This document shows, piece after piece, positions 1 to 6,805 of a stretch of DNA of 64,000 nucleotides. Origin of the DNA: a virus; the IMG/VR virus record IMGVR_UViG_3300031957_002603, positions 1 through 64,000 of that record, one strand, 5' to 3'. Below the pieces are notes generated by a model. The model saw only the letters and a program-made list of their open reading frames with translations. It was not told the origin of the DNA and did no database searches. The translations under genes were made by a program, and so were the position numbers. The stretch's first letter is position 1, and the number at the start of each line of letters is the position of its first letter.

Positions 1-129
1 CACGGTGAAATGGGCATCATCCTTCGTAAAAGGTACAAAGAACCCTCACAGTATCAGGTGATGATGCTAGCAGACCACGATTACAAGATGTGGTATCTAA
101 GCAAGCGACTAAGGAAGATCAAGCAATGA
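1..129 (+). CDS. C-terminal end of an unidentified gene (partial)
   Basis: The window opens inside an open frame that ends at TGA 127-129 and gives 42 residues. They are rich in Lys, Arg and Tyr (ends LSKRLRKIKQ) with no recognisable motif. The start lies outside the window. The stop is followed after 31 bases by the -35 box of the next promoter, so this gene probably ends an operon. No function is assigned. Confidence 0.5.
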   Translation, partial: HGEMGIILRKRYKEPSQYQVMMLADHDYKMWYLSKRLRKIKQ

Positions 130-160
130 TCGAGGTTTCAAAAAAAGTTTGTTTTTTTTC

Positions 161-189
161 TTGACAAATAGATAGTAATAGGATACATT
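161..189 (+). promoter_or_regulatory. sigma70-type promoter (TTGACA-17-TACATT)
   Basis: TTGACA at 161-166 and TACATT at 184-189 with a 17-nt spacer. Upstream is an A-tract, GTTTG and a T-tract directly abutting the -35, which could act as an UP element or as a weak terminator of the previous gene. The same block recurs before 1518 and 3641. It drives the VWA/metallopeptidase gene starting at 236. Confidence 0.85.
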
Positions 190-235
190 ATCTACATCAA
201 CGGCAATCACGCCACTCTCACTATGAGGTTTACAC

Positions 236-1465
236 ATGTCAACATTTGATCTTGACCGCTACACTTTCAAACTACTGCAAGGCGAACCCTTCTTTGCAGC
301 ACTATCCCGTCGTATTCAGAAACGACCTACTACCGCCATACCCACTGCCGGTGTCCGCCTCAACCCGAGCACAGCACAGTTCGAAATGGCTTACAATCCC
401 CAGTTCTTCGAGGATCTCACAGAGAAGCAACGCCTTGGTGTCCTTAAACACGAGTTTTATCACATCATCTTCGAGCATGTCACTGGTCGTCTCCCTCCCG
501 AAGGGATGTCCAAGATGTGGAATGTCGCTACGGACTTGGCTATCAACTCCCATCTGATGGGCGAACTACCCGAAGGTGGTTGCTTTCCAACCATCGAACC
601 GTTCCAAGAGTATCCCCTCGGTCTCTCGGCTGAACGCTATTTCAGCATGCTTCAGAACGATGAACAGTTTCAGCCTCAAGATGGCGACGGAGACGGTGAT
701 GGTGAGGGCCAAGGCCAAGGTGGCGAAGGCCAAGCCGGAAATGGCAATGGCTCCTCCGGTGGTGGTGGGGGCCTACCCGATACTCTCGATGACCATGACG
801 GCTGGGGCGAAGCCTCCGAGGAGGTTCGAGACATGGCCAAAGAACGCCTCAAGCAAGCCGTCGAGAAGGCTGCTCAGGAGGCCGCTTCAGGCCGTGGCTG
901 GGGTACGGTATCGGCTGAGATGCGAAAGAAGATTATGGACATGATTAAGCCAAAGGTAAACTGGCGGTCAGTCCTACGCTATTTCATCAAGACCTCTCAA
1001 AGAGCCGACAAACGCTCAACCGTCAAGCGATACAACAAAAAGTATCGTGCTCAACGGTATGCCGGAAAGAAGATCACCCGTCACGCCAAGATTGCCGTGG
1101 CTATCGACCAGTCCGGCTCTGTCGGTGACGAGATGCTCGCTGCCTTCTTTGCAGAACTCAACGGACTGGCCAAGTATGCCGAGTTCACCGTGGTTCCCTT
1201 CGATACTCAAGTCGACGATAGCAAGGTCTATGTATGGAAAAAGGGTCAACGCCATGTCACAGAACGAGTGCTGACCGGTGGAACTTGCTTCGACGCTCCG
1301 ACCCGATGGTGCAACGAACGCCAGTTTGACGGGCTTATCATCCTCACTGACATGGAAGCACCTAAGCCGATCCCGTCACGGTCGCAACGGATGTGGCTCA
1401 CCACACCGGATTGTAAGGAACGGTCGTACTTTCAAACAAACGAGCGGGTTATTGCCATCGAGTAA
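236..1465 (+). CDS. VWA-like / metallopeptidase-like protein (DUF2201 type)
   Basis: A 409-aa protein. The N-terminal half has a putative zinc-metallopeptidase motif HEFYH within LKHEFYHIIFEH at about residues 79-90. The middle is a Gly/Asp-rich low-complexity linker at about 148-185. The C-terminal half is a VWA-like domain with the MIDAS-like DQSGS (about 287-291), a TGGT segment and a later ILTDM. This order matches the DUF2201 family (putative metallopeptidase plus VWA-like domain), whose members are usually encoded next to MoxR ATPases, as here at 1718. Such pairs are thought to act as chaperone or remodelling units; the substrate is unknown. The start follows a TGAGG ribosome site. The gene has its own promoter at 161. 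Confidence 0.85.
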   Translation: MSTFDLDRYTFKLLQGEPFFAALSRRIQKRPTTAIPTAGVRLNPSTAQFEMAYNPQFFEDLTEKQRLGVLKHEFYHIIFEHVTGRLPPEGMSKMWNVATDLAINSHLMGELPEGGCFPTIEPFQEYPLGLSAERYFSMLQNDEQFQPQDGDGDGDGEGQGQGGEGQAGNGNGSSGGGGGLPDTLDDHDGWGEASEEVRDMAKERLKQAVEKAAQEAASGRGWGTVSAEMRKKIMDMIKPKVNWRSVLRYFIKTSQRADKRSTVKRYNKKYRAQRYAGKKITRHAKIAVAIDQSGSVGDEMLAAFFAELNGLAKYAEFTVVPFDTQVDDSKVYVWKKGQRHVTERVLTGGTCFDAPTRWCNERQFDGLIILTDMEAPKPIPSRSQRMWLTTPDCKERSYFQTNERVIAIE

Positions 1466-1517
1466 GATGGCAACTTTCCCGTGTGGGCCGAGGATAAAAA
1501 AAAGTTTATTTTTTTTC

Positions 1518-1546
1518 TTGACAAATCATTGGGAACGGGATACATT
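1518..1546 (+). promoter_or_regulatory. sigma70-type promoter (TTGACA-17-TACATT)
   Basis: TTGACA 1518-1523 and TACATT 1541-1546, spacer 17. It is preceded by the same A-tract/GTTT/T-tract block as the promoters at 161 and 3641. It shares the spacer end GGGAACGGGA with 3641. It lies about 130 bp upstream of a second promoter (1651), so the MoxR gene has tandem promoters and a leader. Confidence 0.85.
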
Positions 1547-1585
1547 ATCTACATCAACGAAACAACCACACACAACGGAGACGCT

Positions 1586-1612
1586 TTGAAGATACAACGA
1601 CCACCTTATTAA
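1586..1612 (+). CDS. possible 8-codon leader peptide
   Basis: TTG at 1586 is preceded by GGAG (1577-1580) at a normal spacing and runs 8 codons (MKIQRPPY if TTG is read as Met) to TAA. It lies in the leader between the tandem promoters at 1518 and 1651. It could be a leader peptide or chance; the Pro-Pro pair is a known stalling context. There is no other support. Confidence 0.2.
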   Translation: MKIQRPPY

Positions 1613-1650
1613 GGCTCAATCGAAACTTTAAACTTTATTTCACTTTTTAC

Positions 1651-1679
1651 TTGACAACTTATTCAAAACTAGTTACATT
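1651..1679 (+). promoter_or_regulatory. sigma70-type promoter (TTGACA-17-TACATT)
   Basis: TTGACA 1651-1656 and TACATT 1674-1679, spacer 17. It lies 39 bp before the MoxR start at 1718. It lacks the full A/T palindrome of its neighbour but has an AT-rich upstream stretch. It is the proximal of two tandem promoters. Confidence 0.8.
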
Positions 1680-1717
1680 ATAAACACAACACAACAATCC
1701 ACTTTGGAGCAAACACT

Positions 1718-2812
1718 ATGTCTATTGACTTTAAAACCTTCCTTTCAGTTGTAACCCACATCACAGATGCTCGCTACCCAGTCCTTATCAGAGGCCGTCA
1801 CGGTATCGGTAAATCCACAGTCGTCTATCAGTACGCCAAAGAACAGGGACTACCTGTTGTCGAGCGTCGTGCCTCACAGATGACCGAAGGCGACTTGCTT
1901 GGTCTGCCTGACCTCGACGATACCACTATCAAAGGTCAGAAGATTACCAAGTTCTGCGCTCCTGACTGGCTCGCTCAGGCTTGTAATGAAGCCGTGGTTC
2001 TATTCCTCGACGAGGTAGATCGTGCGACAATGGAGGTTCGCCAAGGTATCTTCGAACTTTGCGACAGCCGTAAGATTGCGGGTCACACTTTGCATCCTGA
2101 CACCCTTATCTTTGCAGCCGTCAATGGCGGTCAGCACGGTGCTCAGTACCAAGTGGGTGAAATGGACCCCGCAGAACTCGACCGTTACACTGTCTTTGAT
2201 GTCGAACCTACCGTTGAGGACTGGCTTGCTTGGGCTGGTGACCGTGTGGTGAAGCCTATCTTTGATTTCATCAACTCAAACCATCAGCACCTCGAACACA
2301 ACGATGATTTCGAGCCAAACAAGGTTTATCCTTCTCGTCGCTCTTGGGAACGATTGTCTCAAACACTCGATGCTGCCGGTGTCAAGTACGAACAGTCACC
2401 TGTCATCTATCACTTGGCTCAAGGCTTCGTCGGTATGGAGGCCGCTATCGCCTTCAACGATTACCTCAGAGAGTACAAGAATGAACTCACAGTCGAGCAA
2501 CTCTTGAACGATGGCCGTGTAGACGATACCAACGGCTGGGTTATCAATGAGCACACCGCAATGGTCGAGAAGATCAAGCAATCAAAGGTGCTCAATGCTG
2601 AACTGGACAGCAACCAGTTGCAGAACCTCGCTAACTACTTTGTCCGCATCCCTTCAGAGGTTGGAATGCTGCTATGGTCGGCAATGGGTGAGGGTGAACA
2701 AGCCCAAACCAACATCGTACACTTTCACGATGTAAAGGCTACTGATGCCGATGGTAACACTGTTTCCGTTCAACAGCACATCGTGTCTGTTCTAACCGCT
2801 GGCTCTAACTAG
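1718..2812 (+). CDS. MoxR-type AAA+ ATPase
   Basis: A 364-aa AAA+ ATPase. Walker A is GRHGIGKST (about residues 26-34) and Walker B is VVLFLDEVDR (about 92-101), followed by a sensor-like FAAVNGG. The ELDRY segment near 150-154 is typical of MoxR-family members. MoxR ATPases work with VWA-domain partners, and the VWA/metallopeptidase protein lies directly upstream (236-1465), so the two probably form one functional unit, perhaps folding or inserting cofactors into a phage or host complex. The start has a GGAGC ribosome site and follows tandem promoters at 1518 and 1651. The C-terminal 100 residues are not diagnostic. Confidence 0.88.
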   Translation: MSIDFKTFLSVVTHITDARYPVLIRGRHGIGKSTVVYQYAKEQGLPVVERRASQMTEGDLLGLPDLDDTTIKGQKITKFCAPDWLAQACNEAVVLFLDEVDRATMEVRQGIFELCDSRKIAGHTLHPDTLIFAAVNGGQHGAQYQVGEMDPAELDRYTVFDVEPTVEDWLAWAGDRVVKPIFDFINSNHQHLEHNDDFEPNKVYPSRRSWERLSQTLDAAGVKYEQSPVIYHLAQGFVGMEAAIAFNDYLREYKNELTVEQLLNDGRVDDTNGWVINEHTAMVEKIKQSKVLNAELDSNQLQNLANYFVRIPSEVGMLLWSAMGEGEQAQTNIVHFHDVKATDADGNTVSVQQHIVSVLTAGSN

Positions 2813-2847
2813 TCAGCAATCACCGGTGAGTAGGGGATCTACCCTAC

Positions 2848-2864
2848 CACCCCCCTAGGGGGTG
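2848..2864 (+). other. 7-bp GC-rich hairpin after the MoxR gene
   Basis: CACCCCC and GGGGGTG flank a 3-nt loop in perfect inverted repeat, 36 nt after the MoxR stop. There is no T-run behind it, so it is not a classical intrinsic terminator. It may slow exonucleases or separate the ATPase from the small genes downstream. Confidence 0.5.
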
Positions 2865-2943
2865 TCCATGAGGATACTATTAAACATCGCTATGGTGGGC
2901 GTTATGTACGCTTGCTTCATTACACATACGCTAAGGAGGCGTC

Positions 2944-3135
2944 GTGAACACAATCAAAATCGAACTCAAACTAGACAATCAAGGGCTGGCCGACCTTCTC
3001 CAGTCCATGCTGATCAAGGGCTTGCAGCCGCAAGCACAGATGGTAGCATTGGCCGCACTCGAACAGCAGCAATCAGAGGCTGTTCAAGGCACGGTCGATA
3101 AGAAGGCAACCATTGGTTTCAAAACAGGAGAATAG
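2944..3135 (+). CDS. small hypothetical protein (63 aa)
   Basis: A GTG start with a perfect AAGGAGG site 5 nt upstream decides this frame over the overlapping frame from 2868. The product is a soluble-looking 63-aa protein with an N-terminal beta-like NTIKIELKL and a helical centre rich in Leu, Gln and Ala. No family is recognised. It is followed 3 nt later by the gene at 3139, so the two are co-transcribed, probably with the MoxR gene. Confidence 0.7.
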   Translation: MNTIKIELKLDNQGLADLLQSMLIKGLQPQAQMVALAALEQQQSEAVQGTVDKKATIGFKTGE

Positions 3136-3138
3136 AAT

Positions 3139-3501
3139 ATGCGAAAACCCAATAACAATCAATACAATCGGCAGTATCTCACTGACCGCCAGTTTAAGAA
3201 GGCCCTTCAAACCTATGACACAAGGGGCCGCTGGATCACAAACGACCAGTGGAAGGTGGTTCTTCGTGAGGTATGGAAGCGAGGTGGCCAAACCTATGGC
3301 ACGGTCATTGAGAGAGCCGATAACGGCTACCATGTCGATCTGCTCGGAGAGAGAGCGTTTATGTACGCATCGGAGGCTCACCCCGATACCGATGAACACT
3401 TTGGCGAAACCCTTGTGTTTGAAATAAAGCACATGGAAACTACACAAATCCGAGGCAAGGTCAGGACAAACATCATTGTAACGAATAGGATTTATCGATA
3501 A
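3139..3501 (+). CDS. hypothetical protein (120 aa)
   Basis: A 120-aa protein with no recognised domain; basic N-terminus (RKPNNNQYNRQ) and mixed alpha/beta character afterwards. It has an AGGAG site 8-13 nt upstream of ATG. It is the last gene before a long structured intergenic stretch (3502-3640), which probably holds its 3' end. Confidence 0.7.
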   Translation: MRKPNNNQYNRQYLTDRQFKKALQTYDTRGRWITNDQWKVVLREVWKRGGQTYGTVIERADNGYHVDLLGERAFMYASEAHPDTDEHFGETLVFEIKHMETTQIRGKVRTNIIVTNRIYR

Positions 3502-3542
3502 TCCAGTTTGAACCTATGGTTTGCCTTGTTTTAAGCAACTAA

Positions 3543-3607
3543 GGGTCGAGAACTTACCATAATTAAGACAGCCGCAGAGTAGCGGCATCTTGATTTGTTC
3601 TCGGCCC
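3543..3607 (+). ncRNA. long rod-like RNA hairpin in intergenic region
   Basis: Nested complementary arms: 3543-3553 pairs with 3597-3607 (11 bp, one G-U), 3561-3568 with 3588-3595 (8 bp, one G-U), and 3571-3575 with 3582-3586 around a 6-nt loop. An outer GTTTGCC (3519-3525) can pair with GGCAAAC (3613-3619). Immediately after, CAAAC, seven A, GTTTG and eight T (3615-3639) form a weak terminator-like element that also abuts the -35 at 3641. It could be a 3'-end structure of the upstream mRNA or a small RNA. No known RNA family is recognised. Confidence 0.55.
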
Positions 3608-3640
3608 ACAGGGGCAAACAAAAAAAGTTTGTTTTTTTTC

Positions 3641-3669
3641 TTGACAAATGTATGGGAACGGGATACATT
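3641..3669 (+). promoter_or_regulatory. sigma70-type promoter (TTGACA-17-TACATT)
   Basis: TTGACA 3641-3646, TACATT 3664-3669, spacer 17, with the A-tract/GTTTG/T-tract block upstream. The leader that follows (3670-3716) is nearly identical to the leader at 4321-4366, including the CGGAGGCCAA ribosome-site context, so promoter plus 5' UTR have been duplicated as a unit. Confidence 0.85.
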
Positions 3670-3716
3670 ACTAACATCAAGGGGCAATGTCGCTCTCTTG
3701 GTTACTCGGAGGCCAA

Positions 3717-3926
3717 ATGGCTCGCTCAACACTCTGCATCGGAACCCCTGTAACACTCACTCGTCACGGGGCTTCGCTTGAAAGCAACGCACCTTATCTC
3801 GGTATGATCGGCACTCTAGTCGGCTACACAATGTGGATACCCAAAGAGGGATACATGATCCGCTGGCCTGACGGAACCGAAATGGCCGTGTCTCACGCTC
3901 GCAACGAAGTCATGATTGCGCAATAA
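3717..3926 (+). CDS. small hypothetical protein (69 aa)
   Basis: The start at ATG 3717 is chosen because CGGAGG lies 6 nt upstream and because the same leader precedes the ATG at 4367. The product has a short beta-barrel look (GTPVTLTRHG, LGMIGTLVGY, EGYMIRWPDG), as in small SH3/KOW-like folds, but no family is recognised. It heads a three-gene unit with two membrane peptides. Confidence 0.65.
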   Translation: MARSTLCIGTPVTLTRHGASLESNAPYLGMIGTLVGYTMWIPKEGYMIRWPDGTEMAVSHARNEVMIAQ

Positions 3927-3935
3927 GGAGAGCAC

Positions 3936-4097
3936 ATGATTACAGTCACAATCAGCAATCTTCTCGCTTATTACGGCCTTGGCCTTATCGCATGGATGTT
4001 CATATGCGAGGTTATGCCTTTCAAATGGCATGTCCGAGCCTTCTGCCTTGCGCTTGTCTATTGCGGCCTTCCCTTCTTACTCTGCACTTTCGCATAA
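3936..4097 (+). CDS. small membrane protein (53 aa)
   Basis: ATG 3936 lies 5 nt after AAGGAG and gives 53 residues. There are two hydrophobic segments (about 8-25 and 34-52) separated by a short polar stretch with a Lys and a His, so a two-helix hairpin in the inner membrane is likely. Function is unknown. It lies 9 nt after the previous gene. Confidence 0.6.
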   Translation: MITVTISNLLAYYGLGLIAWMFICEVMPFKWHVRAFCLALVYCGLPFLLCTFA

Positions 4098-4111
4098 TCG
4101 AGGTTTTACTT

Positions 4112-4282
4112 ATGTTTATTCAACTTGGCTTTGCAGCCCTTATCACCGTCCTTTCATGGGCAATCATCCTAGGAACCCTGAACATAGCGGGCGTATTCAT
4201 TGCCGCTCTGCTTGGAGCCTCTCCAAACGAGATCGAAAAGTTCGAACAAGCCTGTATTGATCGAGACAATAAAAAAAGTTAA
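4112..4282 (+). CDS. small membrane protein (56 aa)
   Basis: ATG 4112 follows TCGAGG at a normal distance. The product begins with a long hydrophobic stretch (about residues 1-36) and ends in a charged tail (NEIEKFEQACIDRDNKKS). It is probably a membrane-anchored peptide with a cytoplasmic tail. Function is unknown. Its stop overlaps the A-tract of the next promoter module. Confidence 0.6.
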   Translation: MFIQLGFAALITVLSWAIILGTLNIAGVFIAALLGASPNEIEKFEQACIDRDNKKS

Positions 4283-4291
4283 ACTTTTTTC

Positions 4292-4320
4292 TTGACAAAT
4301 CAAACCAACCGTGATACATT
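4292..4320 (+). promoter_or_regulatory. sigma70-type promoter (TTGACA-17-TGA-TACATT)
   Basis: TTGACA 4292-4297 and TACATT 4315-4320, spacer 17, with TG one base upstream of the -10 (extended -10). It is preceded by an A/T palindrome (A-tract, GTTAAAC, T-tract). The leader duplicates that at 3670-3716. Confidence 0.85.
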
Positions 4321-4366
4321 ACTAACATCAAGAGGCAATGACGCTTCTTGAATACTTGGAGGCCAC

Positions 4367-4666
4367 ATGGCTCAATCAAACAACTCAACCGCAATCCCTT
4401 TCGTATTCACTCTAGGCAAAGGCATATTATTCGACACGCTCAACCCGAACGGTGCTGACCCGCTATTCGCTGGTGTGCTCGAACAGCAACCGGATGAAAC
4501 CTTGCCCTATGGAACCAGTCGTCAACGGTTCAACCTTATTGCAGATAAGACCTTCAATGTCTCTGGCTTGCCGCCTAAAGCGATCTACTCATGTGTTGAG
4601 CGCATCGAGATTGCGCTTCAGCAACATCTTCAATCAGAACGAAAGCCACAAATAACCTTGGTCTAA
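4367..4666 (+). CDS. hypothetical protein (99 aa)
   Basis: ATG 4367 follows TTGGAGG at 6 nt. The 99-aa product is soluble, with LTPxx-free mixed alpha/beta sequence and a C-terminal helix (CVERIEIALQQHLQ). No family is recognised. It is a single-gene unit between two early promoters. Confidence 0.6.
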   Translation: MAQSNNSTAIPFVFTLGKGILFDTLNPNGADPLFAGVLEQQPDETLPYGTSRQRFNLIADKTFNVSGLPPKAIYSCVERIEIALQQHLQSERKPQITLV

Positions 4667-4697
4667 CCAAGGTTATAAACTTTCTTCAACTTTCTGC

Positions 4698-4726
4698 TTG
4701 ACAAATCTTATCAACCGTGATACATT
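4698..4726 (+). promoter_or_regulatory. sigma70-type promoter (TTGACA-17-TGA-TACATT)
   Basis: TTGACA 4698-4703, TACATT 4721-4726, spacer 17, extended -10 TG. The upstream T-rich block is weaker than in its neighbours. The leader to the gene at 4749 is about 15 nt. Confidence 0.85.
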
Positions 4727-4748
4727 ATATACATCACAGGGAGACACA

Positions 4749-4910
4749 ATGAAAACAGTGACCATTACGAAACTTGTCCTTACAGGCTGCCTCAAAGGCA
4801 TGACCGTTCAAGACAGTTATCCAACCATCCGCAAAGATAGCCGCATTGTCGGCAATGTTTATCAAGGCTACACACACAAATACAAAGTACTATCAATCGA
4901 GTATAAATAG
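4749..4910 (+). CDS. small hypothetical protein (53 aa)
   Basis: ATG 4749 follows AGGGAGA and starts a 53-aa basic protein with several beta-like stretches and C-terminal HKYKVLSIEYK. An upstream in-frame ATG at 4698 lies inside the -35 box and is rejected. Function is unknown. The last codons contain TATAAATA (4902-4909), which equals the T4 late -10 box but may be chance. Confidence 0.55.
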   Translation: MKTVTITKLVLTGCLKGMTVQDSYPTIRKDSRIVGNVYQGYTHKYKVLSIEYK

Positions 4911-4918
4911 GAGACAGC

Positions 4919-5005
4919 ATGTTTATTGAAATGCTAGCATTCGCCTTGCTTACAGGCACAACCGCAACCCTTACCGCATTGGCCGCTCTGTCGGCCTTCC
5001 AATAG
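4919..5005 (+). CDS. membrane micropeptide (28 aa)
   Basis: ATG 4919 lies 5 nt after AGGAG. It gives 28 residues, almost all hydrophobic or small (Ala, Leu, Thr), enough for one membrane helix. It is tightly spaced between the genes at 4749 and 5014. No function can be inferred. Confidence 0.45.
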   Translation: MFIEMLAFALLTGTTATLTALAALSAFQ

Positions 5006-5013
5006 GAGCCCAA

Positions 5014-5217
5014 ATGACCCGTGTATTCCAACTATTCACAGACCTGAAAGAAGCAAAGCAGTTCTGCTATAACCACGATATGAAGGACATCGAGCGTCTT
5101 GTGCTCGTCAAGTGTGGCGTCCACAAGGGCGATGTGTATTATGTCATGGACGGCATGTCCGAGATTGACCGGTACATAAACAACTGGAAGATGGAAACCC
5201 TCTATGTTTACGAGTAA
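5014..5217 (+). CDS. small hypothetical protein (67 aa)
   Basis: ATG 5014 follows AGGAGC. The 67-aa product is soluble and slightly basic, with beta-like segments (VYYVMDG, METLYVYE) and one central Cys (VKCGVH). No family is recognised. It is third in the unit from the promoter at 4698. Confidence 0.6.
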   Translation: MTRVFQLFTDLKEAKQFCYNHDMKDIERLVLVKCGVHKGDVYYVMDGMSEIDRYINNWKMETLYVYE

Positions 5218-5251
5218 CCATCGAGGTCACAAAAAAACTTAAACTTTTTTC

Positions 5252-5280
5252 TTGACAAACTTAATCAACCATGATACATT
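5252..5280 (+). promoter_or_regulatory. sigma70-type promoter (TTGACA-17-TGA-TACATT)
   Basis: TTGACA 5252-5257 and TACATT 5275-5280, spacer 17, extended -10 TG, with an A-tract/CTTAAAC/T-tract block upstream as at 4271. Confidence 0.85.
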
Positions 5281-5324
5281 ATAAACATCAAACAAACACA
5301 CTACACACAATCGAGGTAAACAAT

Positions 5325-5513
5325 ATGTTTCATCCATCAGAACTCAAAGCAATGAAAGCAGCAAAAGCAACCCGAACCAAGTTCACAATCGTAACAAAGG
5401 CAAAGATCGTCCTTCTTAACAATGCATATGGCGTCTCTTATCCTGACGGTCGCATTGACCGCTGTGTTAACCTTGCAACCGCTCAGTATCTTGTCCGCTC
5501 CTTCAACCGATAA
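5325..5513 (+). CDS. small hypothetical protein (62 aa)
   Basis: ATG 5325 follows TCGAGG, the commonest ribosome site in this region; an earlier in-frame ATG at 5271 lies inside the promoter and is rejected. The product is Lys/Arg-rich (SELKAMKAAKATRTK) with a C-terminal helix. It could bind nucleic acid, but this is only inferred from charge. Confidence 0.55.
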   Translation: MFHPSELKAMKAAKATRTKFTIVTKAKIVLLNNAYGVSYPDGRIDRCVNLATAQYLVRSFNR

Positions 5514-5565
5514 GCGACAAACCTCCGAGACCACAAATAAATAAAAACTGAACAAGGGAAATCAA

Positions 5566-5844
5566 ATGAGAAACGAACAAGTTATTAAAGCATTCACAAT
5601 GGAAAGAGAAGCAAAGGCAAGTAACCTATACACAGATGGAAAGCGCATCTATTCGTATGGCGTAACCATTGGCTTCAATATGGCTGGTAGAACATTCGTT
5701 ATTGACTACACTGCAACAGGTGGTCACTTTATCTCTGCTACAACCTCTCAGCATGTCTGTAAGATAAAGAGAGAAGCCGGTGTTAAGGTCATCTCAGCAG
5801 AGGAATACCAAGAGGGCTTTCACCATCTGGTACGGGATCTCTAA
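5566..5844 (+). CDS. hypothetical protein (92 aa)
   Basis: A 92-aa protein with a helical N-terminus and several beta strands afterwards (TFVIDYTATGG). No family is recognised. It is the last gene before about 340 bp without a convincing gene. Confidence 0.6.
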   Translation: MRNEQVIKAFTMEREAKASNLYTDGKRIYSYGVTIGFNMAGRTFVIDYTATGGHFISATTSQHVCKIKREAGVKVISAEEYQEGFHHLVRDL

Positions 5845-6181
5845 GCCCCTATCCTCTACACTACTACCCCCCTAGTACCCTACCCCCGCTTGCGCTCACA
5901 GCACACAATATGCGTTATATGCGCATTATCCAAGGTGTGTGTAACACATGCCCCTTAAAGGTGAGTATGCTATGATAATCGCAAGGTTTTAGGGTTCTAT
6001 GGGGTCTGCGCTAGTGTCTGCTTGTCTTACTGTAATAGGCACATTCTGAGCCTGTCTAGCGCATGTATAGAGCACACATACATAACTAGCATAGTAACAC
6101 ACGAAACGCCCGATTGTAACGAAACTTTTCGAAACATTCCCGTACACACGAGCACATACGAAACACACGAGGTACACACAC
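5845..6181 (+). other. non-coding stretch with inverted repeat and CGAAAC repeats
   Basis: No gene with a ribosome site is seen. TGCGCTAG (6007-6014) is the exact reverse complement of CTAGCGCA (6056-6063), and the interval holds a smaller hairpin AGGC/GCCT (6037-6040 with 6050-6053). CGAAAC then occurs four times in 63 bp (6102, 6120, 6130, 6159), and the tract 6060-6180 is rich in ACAC. This could be a structured RNA leader or a protein-binding region. Confidence 0.4.
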
Positions 6182-6304
6182 ATGACATATAACGAGCGCA
6201 TGATCGCACACATGGAACGCAAGTTACGCATATTGCTCGCATGCGAGGAAGCACAAAACAAAGCAATGAAACATCGAAACAGGATAAACAACTATGATGT
6301 ATAG
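6182..6304 (+). CDS. possible small protein (40 aa)
   Basis: ATG 6182 follows CGAGG at about 9 nt and gives 40 residues, strongly helical and basic with HMERKLRILLACEEAQNKAMKH in the middle. It is too short to recognise. The ribosome site supports it; the surrounding non-coding sequence makes it uncertain. Confidence 0.4.
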   Translation: MTYNERMIAHMERKLRILLACEEAQNKAMKHRNRINNYDV

Positions 6305-6446
6305 CAGCCGGCTATCTCTCTTAGGGAGGGGGTCTAATAAAACCCCCATAAACACGGGATCTTTAGAAACGCTACGAACGCCACGAGGCCCCCCAAAAGC
6401 GGTCAAATTATGACCGGATTATGAAAGATTTCACGATAATTGGCTT

Positions 6447-6508
6447 ACAACCTACCTTATTTGGAAAAGTAAGCACAAAATGTGGGAAAACTGGACATAA
6501 ATAAGGGG
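6447..6508 (+). repeat. direct repeat copy 1 ending in CATAAATAAGG
   Basis: ACAACCTACCTTAT (6447-6460) is followed 46 bp later by ACATAAATAAGGGG (6495-6508). The second copy at 6551-6612 has the same order and spacing within 1 bp. CATAAATA differs by one base from the T4 late promoter box TATAAATA, and a gp55-like sigma factor is encoded at 53843. Confidence 0.5.
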
Positions 6509-6550
6509 TAGCCCTAGGGAGAGATAAACATTATTCAGCGAAAATGAACC

Positions 6551-6612
6551 TTCAACCTACCATATCGTAAAAGTTAAGCAAGTTAGGCAGCGAGACTTTA
6601 CATAAATAAGGG
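6551..6612 (+). repeat. direct repeat copy 2 ending in CATAAATAAGG
   Basis: TTCAACCTACCATAT (6551-6565) then ACATAAATAAGGG (6600-6612). The interval differs in sequence from copy 1 but keeps AAAGTAAGCA-like bases, so the two outer motifs are the conserved parts. Confidence 0.5.
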
Positions 6613-6727
6613 ACAAGGAAAAAAAGTTAAAAAAACTTTGCCTTCAATAACACAGGTACAACCTTGGCTTTTGGGCATAGGCTCAGGAGATCCAGTCAAA
6701 GAGGGCATAAAAAACTTGTCGATTTAT

Positions 6728-6756
6728 TTGACAACGGGATGGTAACGGGATACATT
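6728..6756 (+). promoter_or_regulatory. sigma70-type promoter (TTGACA-17-TACATT)
   Basis: TTGACA 6728-6733 and TACATT 6751-6756, spacer 17, with the spacer end GGTAACGGGA resembling those at 1518 and 3641. It drives the small genes at 6806 and 6901. Confidence 0.8.
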
Positions 6757-6805
6757 AATAGTATGAAAAGCGATGATGCATTTCACTTTCCCATGGAGGC
6801 TGTCT

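Larger units (their letters stand above)
6305..6727 (+). other. non-coding stretch upstream of the 6728 promoter
   Basis: About 420 bp without a supported gene. It contains two imperfect direct repeats (listed separately) and an A-tract/GTTAAAAAAACTTT block at 6618-6641 like those before the early promoters. A weak hairpin GGGGGTCTAATAAAACCCCC (6328-6347) is visible. It may be a control region or a gene remnant. Confidence 0.4.

Noticed and set aside
2868-3101. An overlapping + strand frame from ATG 2868 (78 aa, hydrophobic start then Arg-rich)
   Set aside because: It overlaps 2944-3135 out of frame; the latter has a perfect AAGGAGG site, while 2868 has none and its C-terminal part mirrors the other frame.
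4902-4909. TATAAATA as a late promoter for the micropeptide at 4919
   Set aside because: It lies at codons of a real gene (end of 4749-4910) and would start inside the next ribosome site; chance is likely.
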